Shown here: positions 1 through 7,060 of the stretch, in pieces | Layout: the number at the start of each line of letters is the position of its first letter | How positions within the stretch are numbered: position 1 is the first letter of the stretch | Origin: DAIDKA01 sp035506335 | GTDB lineage: Bacteria > Pseudomonadota > Gammaproteobacteria > Steroidobacterales > Steroidobacteraceae | DNA: 24,537 bases | Reading direction: 5' to 3' | NCBI GenBank assembly: GCA_035506335.1 | Contig: DATJPN010000144.1 | Coordinates: 1-24,537 of the forward strand | The notes under the pieces: model-generated | What the model was told of the DNA's origin: nothing | The model's database searches: none | What the model saw: the letters and a program-made list of their open reading frames with translations, nothing else | Program-made: the position numbers and the translations under genes

Positions 1-1130
1 ATGGGGCGCATCTGGCCCATCAGGGTGACACCGTCATCGTCAGCTTGAACCACCGGCTGAATGTACTGGGTTACCTGGAACTCGGCGCGGCCGCAGGACC
101 AGCCTTTGCGGATTCCGGCAATGTGGGACAGCTGGACCTGATTGCCGCGCTGCACTGGGTGCACGACAACATCGCCGGGTTCGGCGGCGATCCGGCAAAC
201 GTCACCATTTTCGGGGAATCCGGTGGGGGCGGCAAAGTCTCCACCTTGCTGGCCATGCCGCAGGCCAAAGGACTGTTCCAGCGGGCCATCATGCAAAGCG
301 GCTTCGGCCTGCGCGCCATTACGCTGCCGGAGGCCGCCCGGACCACCGATTCCCTGCTCGCAATCCTCAAGCTCAGGCGCGATCAGGTCGCGCAGTTGCA
401 GGCCCTTCCCGTGAAGACCCTGCAGGACGCTCTACGCACCGTCACCGGCGGCACCCCCCTGGGGGTTGGACCCGTGCTGGACGGCCGGTCCGTGCCACGC
501 CACCCCTTCACGCCGGACGCACCGCCGATCGCGAAGGATGTCCCGATCATGGCGGGTTGGAACAAGGACGAGACGACGATCCTGTTTCCGCCGCCTGATG
601 CCTTCGATCTGGATTGGGCCGGACTGCGCAGGCACCTCGTCGAGCAGATGCCGGGACGGGACGTGGACGGCATCGTCGCCCGGCTTCGAGCCCTGCGTCC
701 CCTCGCGACGCCCAGCGACCTGTATTTCACCGTGACAACGGAACTGGGGATGGGCACCGGGGCTCGTACCGTCGCGACCCTGAAGGCGCGCCAGGGCGGT
801 GCGCCGGCCTACCTGTATCGGCTGGAATTCGAGTCCCGGGTCAATGGAGGGCGACTGCGGGCCCACCATGGGCTGGACGTTGCCCTGGTATTCAACAATG
901 TCGGCGCCGCCACCACGGTGGGAGATGCCCTGGTGCAGGCCCAGCAGGTGGCCGATGCCATGAGCGCCGCATGGCTGCGATTTGCGCGTACCGGCGACCC
1001 CAATGGGCCGGGACTGGCTTACTGGCCGGTCTTCGATCCACAACGGCAGCCGACCATGGTCTTCAATGCCGTTTCCCGCGCGGTATCCGATCCGATCGGC
1101 GACCTGCGGCTGCTGCTGGCGACGCCCTAG
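1..1130 (+). CDS. Type-B carboxylesterase, 5' end cut by window edge
   Basis: This is the C-terminal two thirds of a type-B carboxylesterase (alpha/beta-hydrolase fold, ester hydrolysis). The frame is open from base 3 to the TAG at 1128-1130, with no start codon of its own; the TTG at 45 lies inside the conserved strand NHRLNVLGY, so the true start is upstream. The nucleophile elbow GESGGGGK places the catalytic Ser codon at 219-221. The acid Glu is in GWNKDET (codon 570-572) and the His is in AHHGLD (codon 867-869). The missing part holds the signal peptide, if there is one, and the HGGG oxyanion loop. The GGGG/GGGSK elbow and the HRLNVLG strand group it with the esterase at 5039-6733 rather than with the three at 15576-21490. 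Its stop shares CTAG with the stop of the convergent DUF3237 gene. The family call is secure; the substrate is unknown. Confidence 0.93.
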   Translation, partial: GAHLAHQGDTVIVSLNHRLNVLGYLELGAAAGPAFADSGNVGQLDLIAALHWVHDNIAGFGGDPANVTIFGESGGGGKVSTLLAMPQAKGLFQRAIMQSGFGLRAITLPEAARTTDSLLAILKLRRDQVAQLQALPVKTLQDALRTVTGGTPLGVGPVLDGRSVPRHPFTPDAPPIAKDVPIMAGWNKDETTILFPPPDAFDLDWAGLRRHLVEQMPGRDVDGIVARLRALRPLATPSDLYFTVTTELGMGTGARTVATLKARQGGAPAYLYRLEFESRVNGGRLRAHHGLDVALVFNNVGAATTVGDALVQAQQVADAMSAAWLRFARTGDPNGPGLAYWPVFDPQRQPTMVFNAVSRAVSDPIGDLRLLLATP

Positions 1131-1582
1131 AGAATTGCGTAGTAGCGGAACAGGGAATGATCGGGCGGATCCTCCGGTGTGGTCTTCGGCATGCGCTTGC
1201 CCACGCCGATGATCACCGTCCTGTTGAGCCAGTCGTGCGGTCCCTCCGGCGCCCGGAAGTATGGCGTACAGCGGAAGTACGCTGCCGAGCTGTGGACGTA
1301 GCCGAGATTGCGGATGTAGATCAGCGTGCCGTCGTCCGCCTGCAGCATGTAGTGCGCGTTCAGCTCAACCACGCCGTCGGCGCGGATGACGGGCCAGTCA
1401 GCGCCGCTGTAGTCGACGACCGTGCCGTTGAGGCGTGGACCGCTCACCGTGGAGCCCTGCCCGACCGAAGTGTACCCCTGCCTGGCCCCGCCGCTGAGCG
1501 GCCCGGCTGACCAACGGCGGTCAAAGTTGATGCGCACGTCGAATACATGCTCGTATCGAAGCGCCAGTTCGGCGTCATTCAT
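1127..1582 (-). CDS. DUF3237 family protein
   Basis: This encodes a 151-residue protein that I recognise as DUF3237 by its overall pattern: an N-terminal strand with VFDVRINF, a middle LNGTVVDYSGADW segment, DGVVELNAHYMLQADDG, and a YFRCTPYFRAPEG segment near the C-terminus. The family is a small beta-barrel of unknown biochemical role, often found in aromatic or xenobiotic catabolic loci. The ATG at 1580-1582 was chosen because it gives the normal family length; the open frame upstream runs back into the LysR gene and is basic, low-complexity sequence. The start lies 19 bases after the LysR stop, so it is probably the last gene of the transporter-regulator operon. No signal peptide is visible. 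Its TAG stop overlaps that of the convergent esterase within the tetranucleotide at 1127-1130. Confidence 0.8.
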   Translation of the reverse strand: MNDAELALRYEHVFDVRINFDRRWSAGPLSGGARQGYTSVGQGSTVSGPRLNGTVVDYSGADWPVIRADGVVELNAHYMLQADDGTLIYIRNLGYVHSSAAYFRCTPYFRAPEGPHDWLNRTVIIGVGKRMPKTTPEDPPDHSLFRYYAIL

Positions 1583-1601
1583 GGCACATCTCGACCGCCC
1601 A

Positions 1602-2621
1602 TTATCTCCTGCGGCCGCGGCCGTGGCCGGGCCCCGGTGCAATCGCGACAATTCCCGGTGTCGCCGAGCTCGACTCTTCCGCGCCCGGATATACGGCCTG
1701 GGCGATGAGGTCGATGAACGCACGGATCCGCTGCGGCATGTATCGCCGCTCCAGGAATGTGGCGGAAATGATCACCGGTGGAATCCGGCAGTTCGGCAGG
1801 ATCCGCACCAGTTGTCCTGAGCGCACTTCCTCTTCACAGATCGGATGGGTCAGCATCGCAATGCCGACGCCCGCGACGGCCATTTCCTTGGCAACCACGA
1901 TGTCCGTGGTGGCCAGATGAGGTACCAGCGCCGTGCGTCCACCCGCCGTCGCCGCCGCCCACACTCCGTCATTGACCTGGCTGTCCAGCACGATACAGTC
2001 ATGGTCGACCAGCTGTGCGGGCGTCTGGGGCACCCCTTTGCGCGTGCAATAGTCGGGGCTCGCGTACAGCCCGCGCGGCAACTCCGCGAGCCGCCTGGCC
2101 GGCAGTTGCTCGTTGCGCACCCGGCCAATGCAGATGGCCACGTCATAGGGCTCCTCGCTCACGTCGATCCAGCGATTGGAGACATGGATGATGAGGCGCA
2201 CTTCGGGGTAACGCAGGGCGAAGTCGGAGATCGCCCGGCTGACCCAGGTGCTTGCCAGGCCGATCGGCATGCTGACACGCATGACGCCGCTCAGCTGCGA
2301 CTGCATTTCCGCGGCAATCATGGCGGCATCATGCGTTTCCACCGAGATGCGCTCGCACCGGTGCAGCAAGGCCTCCCCGATCTCCGTGAGCTCCAGGCAC
2401 TTGGCACTGCGCCTCACGAGCACCGCGCCGATCTGCTTTTCCAGCTGTCGCAGCTTCCGGCTCAAGGTCGCCTTGGGCGTGCGCAGGTGCACCGCTGCCT
2501 GGCTGATGCTGCCGCAACGGATGATCTCCATGAACAGCATGAGCAGATTCAGATCCAGGCGCGGCCTGATGTCGGGCATTGCTGCGCTGACGACGCCATC
2601 GATTGCAGTCCTGACTGCCAT
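1602..2621 (-). CDS. LysR-type transcriptional regulator
   Basis: This encodes a 339-residue LysR-family regulator. The winged helix-turn-helix spans about residues 22-80 (DLNLLMLFMEIIRCGSISQAA, then the recognition helix around KATLSRKLRQLEKQIG and the wing with RRSAKCLELTEIGE). The periplasmic-binding-protein-like effector domain follows from about residue 105. The ATG at 2619-2621 is supported by a GAGGGAG Shine-Dalgarno about 5 bases upstream; an alternative ATG at 2577-2579 has none. The gene begins 9 bases after the stop of the MFS gene, so it is co-transcribed with the transporter and presumably controls this operon and/or the divergent gene at 4122. A likely operator is the inverted repeat at 4037-4055. 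The C-terminal ~25 residues (Ser/Ala/Gly/Arg-rich) look like a non-conserved tail. The effector is unknown; an aromatic acid is a reasonable guess from the neighbours. Confidence 0.93.
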   Translation of the reverse strand: MAVRTAIDGVVSAAMPDIRPRLDLNLLMLFMEIIRCGSISQAAVHLRTPKATLSRKLRQLEKQIGAVLVRRSAKCLELTEIGEALLHRCERISVETHDAAMIAAEMQSQLSGVMRVSMPIGLASTWVSRAISDFALRYPEVRLIIHVSNRWIDVSEEPYDVAICIGRVRNEQLPARRLAELPRGLYASPDYCTRKGVPQTPAQLVDHDCIVLDSQVNDGVWAAATAGGRTALVPHLATTDIVVAKEMAVAGVGIAMLTHPICEEEVRSGQLVRILPNCRIPPVIISATFLERRYMPQRIRAFIDLIAQAVYPGAEESSSATPGIVAIAPGPGHGRGRRR

Positions 2622-2630
2622 TGCACTCCC

Positions 2631-3980
2631 TCAATCCCCTGCGGCCGGCCGGTGCCGTCCCAGAAGCAGTACCGCCATGCTGGCGCAGACCGCCGGCACG
2701 ACGGCCAGCATGAACGTGGCACTGGGCGACCAACCCAGGGCGATCACCCATCCTGTACCCAGGGGCCCGATGATGGAAGCGATTCTTCCGGTGGCGAGAC
2801 CCGAGGACAACGCCGTTGCCCGCAGAAAAGTCGGATGCCGGAATGCCAGCAGGGCATTGGCACCCATCTGTCCGGCGACGATGCAGAAGCCGGCGGACGC
2901 GGCGCCGAGCATCATCGGCACCTCGGCACCGGCGACCAGTGCCAGCAGTCCTATGGAAGCCGCGGCTGCCGCATAAAGCACCGCCATCAGCCGCTCCAGC
3001 ACCAGGTGACTCATGAGCCACGCCATCGCGATGGTGCCTGCCAGTCCGCCGATGTTCAAGCCAACCCCGCTCATTATGCTTGCCGACTCCGTCAGCCCGC
3101 TGGCGCGCGCGAGCGTTGGCAACCAGCTGGCGAACACGTAGATCTCGAGGTTGTTCATGAAGACCACGATGAACAGCAGCACGGTCGCCGGTGCCCTTCC
3201 GGCGCGAAACAGATGCCTGAAGGTCAGTCCGCCTGGCCGCTCCTCGTTCAGGACGAACCTCAGGCCTGCGGGAAGTCCCGGGTCGATGCGACGCAGCACT
3301 GTGGCCAGTCTGTCGCCCTGATCGGCCTTGAGCGCCAGGAAATAGGGAGACTCGGGCAGCGCCCACAGCAGGACCGGGACCAGCGCCAGCGGCAGGAGGC
3401 CGCCGATCAGAAAGACGCCGCTCCAGCCAAACCGGGACATCAACTGCGCGGCGATGGTCCCGGCCGTGGCGGCCCCGATGGTCATCCCGCACAATACCGC
3501 GACCAGCAATGCCCCGCGGCGGCGGCTCGGACTGATCTCGGTCACCAGCGCCAGTGCATTGGGCAATGCGGCCCCGAGTCCCAGGCCCGTGACCAGCCGC
3601 AGCATCCGCAGGGAGTCCAGCGAGTGGGCCTGGGTCGTGGCCAGCGAAGCGAGACCGAACTCGATCACGCCCGCGATGAGCACGAGCCGGCGCCCATACC
3701 GGTCGGCGATCGGCCCGGCGAACGCCGCGCCGATGAACTGACCGAGGAACCCCCAGGCAAAGACCGGTCCGAGTGCGCCGGGGGCGAGGTGCCAGAGGGC
3801 GGCCATGCGGGGCGCGACAAACCCGATGGCTGAGGAGTCGAATGAGTCGAGGATCATGACCAGCCCGCACAGCGCCACCACCCTCAGCTGCAGGCCGGAC
3901 AACGGTCGCGCGTCGATCAGGGCCGCCACGTCCGCCGTGCCTGCCACCCGCGGCAATGCGGCATTCGTCAGGTCGTTCAC
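2631..3980 (-). CDS. MFS transporter, aromatic acid:H+ symporter (AAHS)-like
   Basis: This encodes a 12-helix major facilitator of about 449 residues. The first transmembrane helix carries DSFDSSAIGFVAPRM, which matches the DGFD..AIGF..P signature of AAHS carriers (PcaK, BenK and MhpT type). The loop between helices 2 and 3 has the MFS motif GPIADRYGRR, and ALPESPYFL precedes the central cytoplasmic loop. These carriers import aromatic or related carboxylates with protons. A TTG at 3984-3986 could also start the frame, but AGGGA sits 6 bases before the GTG at 3978-3980, so I prefer that start. It is the first gene of the MFS-LysR-DUF3237 operon and is divergent from the SnoaL-like gene at 4122. 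The carrier subfamily is fairly secure, the ligand is not. Confidence 0.9.
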   Translation of the reverse strand: MNDLTNAALPRVAGTADVAALIDARPLSGLQLRVVALCGLVMILDSFDSSAIGFVAPRMAALWHLAPGALGPVFAWGFLGQFIGAAFAGPIADRYGRRLVLIAGVIEFGLASLATTQAHSLDSLRMLRLVTGLGLGAALPNALALVTEISPSRRRGALLVAVLCGMTIGAATAGTIAAQLMSRFGWSGVFLIGGLLPLALVPVLLWALPESPYFLALKADQGDRLATVLRRIDPGLPAGLRFVLNEERPGGLTFRHLFRAGRAPATVLLFIVVFMNNLEIYVFASWLPTLARASGLTESASIMSGVGLNIGGLAGTIAMAWLMSHLVLERLMAVLYAAAAASIGLLALVAGAEVPMMLGAASAGFCIVAGQMGANALLAFRHPTFLRATALSSGLATGRIASIIGPLGTGWVIALGWSPSATFMLAVVPAVCASMAVLLLGRHRPAAGD

Positions 3981-4036
3981 TTGCAATCCCTACCCGGGTC
4001 CCAGGGACCGTCCAGCGGTATTGTTCTGTTTGTCTG

Positions 4037-4055
4037 AGTATTCAGTCATGATACT
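4037..4055. promoter_or_regulatory. Inverted repeat AGTAT-N9-ATACT, candidate LysR operator
   Basis: A perfect 5-base inverted repeat with a 9-base spacer lies in the 141-base gap between the divergent MFS and SnoaL-like genes. It overlaps the candidate minus-strand -10 element at 4048-4053. LysR regulators usually bind imperfect dyads of about this size between divergent genes. The arms are short, so chance cannot be excluded. Confidence 0.4.
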
Positions 4056-4075
4056 ACCCGTGCGGAATGCGTTAA
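4048..4075 (-). promoter_or_regulatory. Candidate sigma-70 promoter for the MFS-LysR-DUF3237 operon
   Basis: On the minus strand there is a -35-like TTAACG (4070-4075), a 16-base spacer and a -10-like TATCAT (4048-4053). It lies about 68 bases upstream of the GTG start at 3980. The match is four and five of six bases to the consensus hexamers. This local stretch is also clearly more AT-rich than its surroundings. Confidence 0.35.
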
Positions 4076-4121
4076 CGGAAGAACTCGTGCCGGGTACGAG
4101 GATGGATGAGCATTGCATCCG

Positions 4122-4970
4122 ATGAAGACCGCGCAGGAGTTGACCGCCGCTGACTATCGTCGCTACATCGACGCCTTCAATCGCAGCGACTTCGCGCAGT
4201 TCAGCCGCTTCTACCGGGCGGACCTGGAGTTCCACGGTCGCGGTGGTGACTTCCGGGGCCGCGACGCCGTTGTGGCCTTCTACCGGGAGGTCCATTCGCG
4301 GCTGCGCGAGAAGCTCGAAGTGCGCCGGATCATCGAGGGGCCGGGGCAGCTGGTGGCGGATGTCGTGACGCAGCTGCAGGCCGGGCAGGACTGGCCCGAC
4401 TTTCCCACCGGGCCCCTGAAGAAGGGGCAGATCCTGCATTCGCAGAATTTCATCTGGTACGAGCATGCGGGAGGGGAATTCACCCGCATTCGCTCCGCAC
4501 ATTACCGCCGCGGGGATATTCCGGACGACGGCCCCGGGCCCGCCCCGGTGACTGCGGATCAGCCGGCACTCACCGCCGAGCGGTTCGGGCACTACATCGA
4601 TGCCTTCAACCGCAATGACTACGGCGGCTTTGCCGACTATTACTCACCGGATGTCGTGCTGGTGATCGCGGGAAGGCAGGAGTTGCGCGGCCGCGATTCA
4701 ATTGTCGACTTCTATCGGGACGTCAAGGCCCGCACCCGCCGTACGATCCGCGTCAACCGGCTCATCACGGCACCCGGAGCAATCGCCGCGGAACTGGAAT
4801 CGGAATTCCTCGCACTGGAGGATCTGGCGGACTTCACCGCCGGACCGATGCTCAAGGGAGACCGCATCTTCATCAACACGATTGCCCTCTACGATCTCGA
4901 GGACGGCAGGTTCCGCCGGATCCGCTCGGCGGTGCTGCGCAAGATATACCGCCCTGTGGACTCGACCTGA
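4122..4970 (+). CDS. Tandem double SnoaL-like (NTF2-fold) protein
   Basis: This encodes 282 residues made of two SnoaL-like (NTF2-fold) domains in tandem. The duplication is visible directly: YIDAFNR occurs at residues 15-21 and 158-164, (F/L)RGRD at 44-48 and 188-192, and RIRSA at 122-126 and 266-270, a constant offset of 143-144 residues. Single-domain members are cyclases, dehydratases, isomerases or binding proteins, and usually dimerise; here the two halves could form a covalent pseudo-dimer. No signal peptide is seen, so it is probably cytoplasmic. The ATG at 4122 is preferred over the in-frame TTG at 4113; a GGATGAG stretch about 12 bases upstream is a weak ribosome site. It is divergent from the MFS-LysR operon and is a likely regulatory target of that LysR protein. 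The substrate is unknown. Confidence 0.8.
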   Translation: MKTAQELTAADYRRYIDAFNRSDFAQFSRFYRADLEFHGRGGDFRGRDAVVAFYREVHSRLREKLEVRRIIEGPGQLVADVVTQLQAGQDWPDFPTGPLKKGQILHSQNFIWYEHAGGEFTRIRSAHYRRGDIPDDGPGPAPVTADQPALTAERFGHYIDAFNRNDYGGFADYYSPDVVLVIAGRQELRGRDSIVDFYRDVKARTRRTIRVNRLITAPGAIAAELESEFLALEDLADFTAGPMLKGDRIFINTIALYDLEDGRFRRIRSAVLRKIYRPVDST

Positions 4971-4988
4971 ATCGCCGTGATCGGCCCC

Positions 4989-5029
4989 GGGCCGGTGGAG
5001 GCTGCGCGAGAGTTCCGCAGGACCGGCCC
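4989..5029. terminator. Inverted repeat between convergent genes, weak terminator candidate
   Basis: GGGCCGGT at 4989-4996 is perfectly complementary to ACCGGCCC at 5022-5029, with a 25-base loop. It fills most of the short gap between the convergent SnoaL-like gene and the Tat esterase gene, where a bidirectional terminator would be expected. There is no T-tract and the loop is long, so this is a weak call. Confidence 0.3.
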
Positions 5030-5038
5030 GCCCGACGC

Positions 5039-6733
5039 TCACAGCAGAATCCGCCGTGCCTGCGCCTCGGGGTCATTCTCCATCCGGCAATGATTGTCGA
5101 ACACCATGGTCTGCCCGACCTGTGGATCACTCGCGATCCACTCCAGGCCGGGCTGGCTGGGATTGCCGGTGCGCGCGAAGTTCGACCAGGCGCGCGCCAT
5201 CCGGCTGGCGAGCGCCCGTGCCTCCGGCGTGTCACCGGTGCCCTGCTCGCACAATTGCGTGTTGTCGAAGCAGAACGCGAGCTCCGCCGTGTGCCAGGCG
5301 CCCGCCACGCCATCCAGCTGCGGCGACTGCCACTGGAAGTGATACTGGTACGCGGGAGCGGCGCCAAGGGCATGCTTCATTCTGACCATGTCCATCACAT
5401 GATTGCGCACGTAGAGCCCGTCCACGCCATAGGAAAGGGTGCGGATGGCCTTTTCGGGATGCGCCTTCTTCATGGCGGCCATGAGGGCGTCGGCCTTGCT
5501 CTCACCCAGGAACCCCCGCAGCTTCTCCCGCCACTGTGACTCGCTCGGATTCTGACTGAAGCTCATGCCCTCTTCGCTGACATTGCCGAAGATGACCGGT
5601 ACCTGCCTGGACGCCTCCGGCGCCGCATCAAAATAGGAGCGTACATCGATCACCCTCCCGTCGAGGGTCGGCACCCAGCCGACGCTGGCCTTGGCCTGGG
5701 GCGACACGATGGAGCGGATGCTGAATTCAGTGGGACCGTTGATCGCCTCGGCGGCGCGGGTGCCCGCTGCGAACAGCGTGCTCCAGTCCATCTTCTGCAA
5801 CGCGCCCAGATCCTTCCCGCCGACTCCCAGCTGCTTGAGCAGGACCCGGGTCAATTCACGCGAGTGCTCGGCATCAGGGATGTTCCCACCGCCCCCTGAT
5901 TGCACGATGGCGCGGCGGATCAGGCCCTTTGCGGACGGCATGCCCAGCAGCGTGGTGACTTTGGAGCCGCCGCCGGACTGGCCATAGATGAGGATGTTGT
6001 CGGGATTGCCGCCAAAGTGCTGGATGTTCTCCCGCACCCAGCGCAAGGAGGCCACCAGATCGGTCATGCTCACGTTGACCGACTCTTCGTAGGCAGAGCC
6101 ACCCACCTGTGTCAGGTCCAGGAATCCCAGGACATTGAGCCGGTGATTCACCGAGACCTGCACGACATCGTGCTCACGGGCCATGCGCGCACCGTCGTGC
6201 GACGCCAGCTCGTAGGAGGAGCCGAACGTGTAGCCGCCACCGTGGAAATACACCATCACGGGCCGGTTGCCGGACAGGGATGGAGTCCAGATGTTGAGCT
6301 TGAGCATGTCCTCGCCCAGGAAGCCGTCGGTCCATTGCTGCAGGAAGGTGTGCTCGATCGACCGGAAATTGTGCAGGGTCTGGGGACAGTTGGCACCGTA
6401 GGTCAGGGCTGGATACTCGCCATTCCATGGCTTGGGCGGCCGGGCCGGCAGCCAGCGGTTCTCCCCTCCAGTGTCGTCGCCATACGGGACCCCCTTGAAG
6501 TTGAAGACACCGTGGGAAACGTAGCCGCGCACCCGGCCGTACCGCGTGGCTGCGACTGCGGTCGACGGCGTGCTGCAGCCGCGTATCGCCTCACGGGAGC
6601 CGGCTGGTGCCGCGGCCGGTGCGGTGGCCGCACTCGACATCATGGACGCCCCCACCAAGGTTCCCGACAGGCCCATGGCCGCTCCGCCGACCAGCATGCT
6701 GCGGCGATCGATCGTCTTGGAATCGGGCTTCAT
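5039..6733 (-). CDS. Tat-exported type-B carboxylesterase
   Basis: This encodes a full-length (564 residues) type-B carboxylesterase. The N-terminus is a twin-arginine leader: DRRSMLVGGAAMGLSG at residues 9-24, followed by an Ala-rich stretch. The oxyanion loop HGGG is at 164-167, the nucleophile Ser253 is in GQSGGGSK, the acid is Glu388 in NVSEEG, and His481 is in WHTAEL. The ATG at 6731-6733 has a GGAG 7 bases upstream. Tat export implies that the enzyme folds in the cytoplasm before reaching the periplasm; the other intact esterases here carry Sec-type leaders. The elbow, with Gln instead of Glu before Ser, and the NHRLNVLG strand pair it with the truncated esterase at 1-1130. It is the last gene in the leftward series from 11391, 327 bases after the CocE-like gene, so it may have its own promoter. 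The substrate is unknown. Confidence 0.93.
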   Translation of the reverse strand: MKPDSKTIDRRSMLVGGAAMGLSGTLVGASMMSSAATAPAAAPAGSREAIRGCSTPSTAVAATRYGRVRGYVSHGVFNFKGVPYGDDTGGENRWLPARPPKPWNGEYPALTYGANCPQTLHNFRSIEHTFLQQWTDGFLGEDMLKLNIWTPSLSGNRPVMVYFHGGGYTFGSSYELASHDGARMAREHDVVQVSVNHRLNVLGFLDLTQVGGSAYEESVNVSMTDLVASLRWVRENIQHFGGNPDNILIYGQSGGGSKVTTLLGMPSAKGLIRRAIVQSGGGGNIPDAEHSRELTRVLLKQLGVGGKDLGALQKMDWSTLFAAGTRAAEAINGPTEFSIRSIVSPQAKASVGWVPTLDGRVIDVRSYFDAAPEASRQVPVIFGNVSEEGMSFSQNPSESQWREKLRGFLGESKADALMAAMKKAHPEKAIRTLSYGVDGLYVRNHVMDMVRMKHALGAAPAYQYHFQWQSPQLDGVAGAWHTAELAFCFDNTQLCEQGTGDTPEARALASRMARAWSNFARTGNPSQPGLEWIASDPQVGQTMVFDNHCRMENDPEAQARRILL

Positions 6734-7060
6734 GAGGAGTCTCCGCGTGAAGTGAGTGATGCTCTGCCGGTCCGGTCAGTGGACGGCCACCAGCTGTCGA
6801 CCCCGGTGGATCCTGCCTTTCACGGCTCTTCGCAGTCGGCCGGCTCGAGTGTGCAGGTGCGATGGCACTGTGATGCGTGGGCCTCGGTGTGCGGATGGTA
6901 GTGGCTGCGCGGCAGATCCGCGTCGACCATGCGGTGGAAATTATGGAACGAGGGTCTCATTCCGCAGGCGATCCGGGTCGCCGGTGAGAGGACGGCCGGT
7001 GACGGGACGGCCGGTGCGGTGGCATTTCAGGAATGCGCTCGAGGTCCGGGTACTCCCTCC
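6734..7060. other. Intergenic region upstream of the Tat esterase gene
   Basis: This 327-base stretch is the only long gene-free interval. Open frames that cross it are low-complexity, lack ribosome sites and match nothing I recognise. It contains a three-copy 15-base imperfect tandem repeat (6976-7020) and presumably the promoter for the esterase at 5039-6733; I see no convincing -35/-10 pair. Confidence 0.6.
6976..7020. repeat. Imperfect tandem repeat, three 15-base units
   Basis: The units are GGTCGCCGGTGAGAG, GACGGCCGGTGACGG and GACGGCCGGTGCGGT, back to back. Units two and three share their first 11 bases. The repeat is in the intergenic region between the CocE-like gene and the esterase gene. 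It could be a set of protein sites or simple slippage expansion. Confidence 0.7.

Noticed and set aside
614..1510. Long plus-strand frame crossing the esterase end and the DUF3237 gene
   Set aside because: Low-complexity Arg/Gly/Ala translation that spans two well-supported genes; no start signal.
1845..3833. 662-codon open frame on the plus strand opposite the LysR and MFS genes
   Set aside because: The product is rich in Gln, His, Arg and Pro with no domain or ribosome site. The opposite strand holds two textbook genes. It is a GC-driven shadow frame.
2329..3870. 513-codon minus-strand frame overlapping the MFS and LysR genes
   Set aside because: It is Arg/Gly-rich, lies out of frame with both genes on the same strand and has no recognisable domain.
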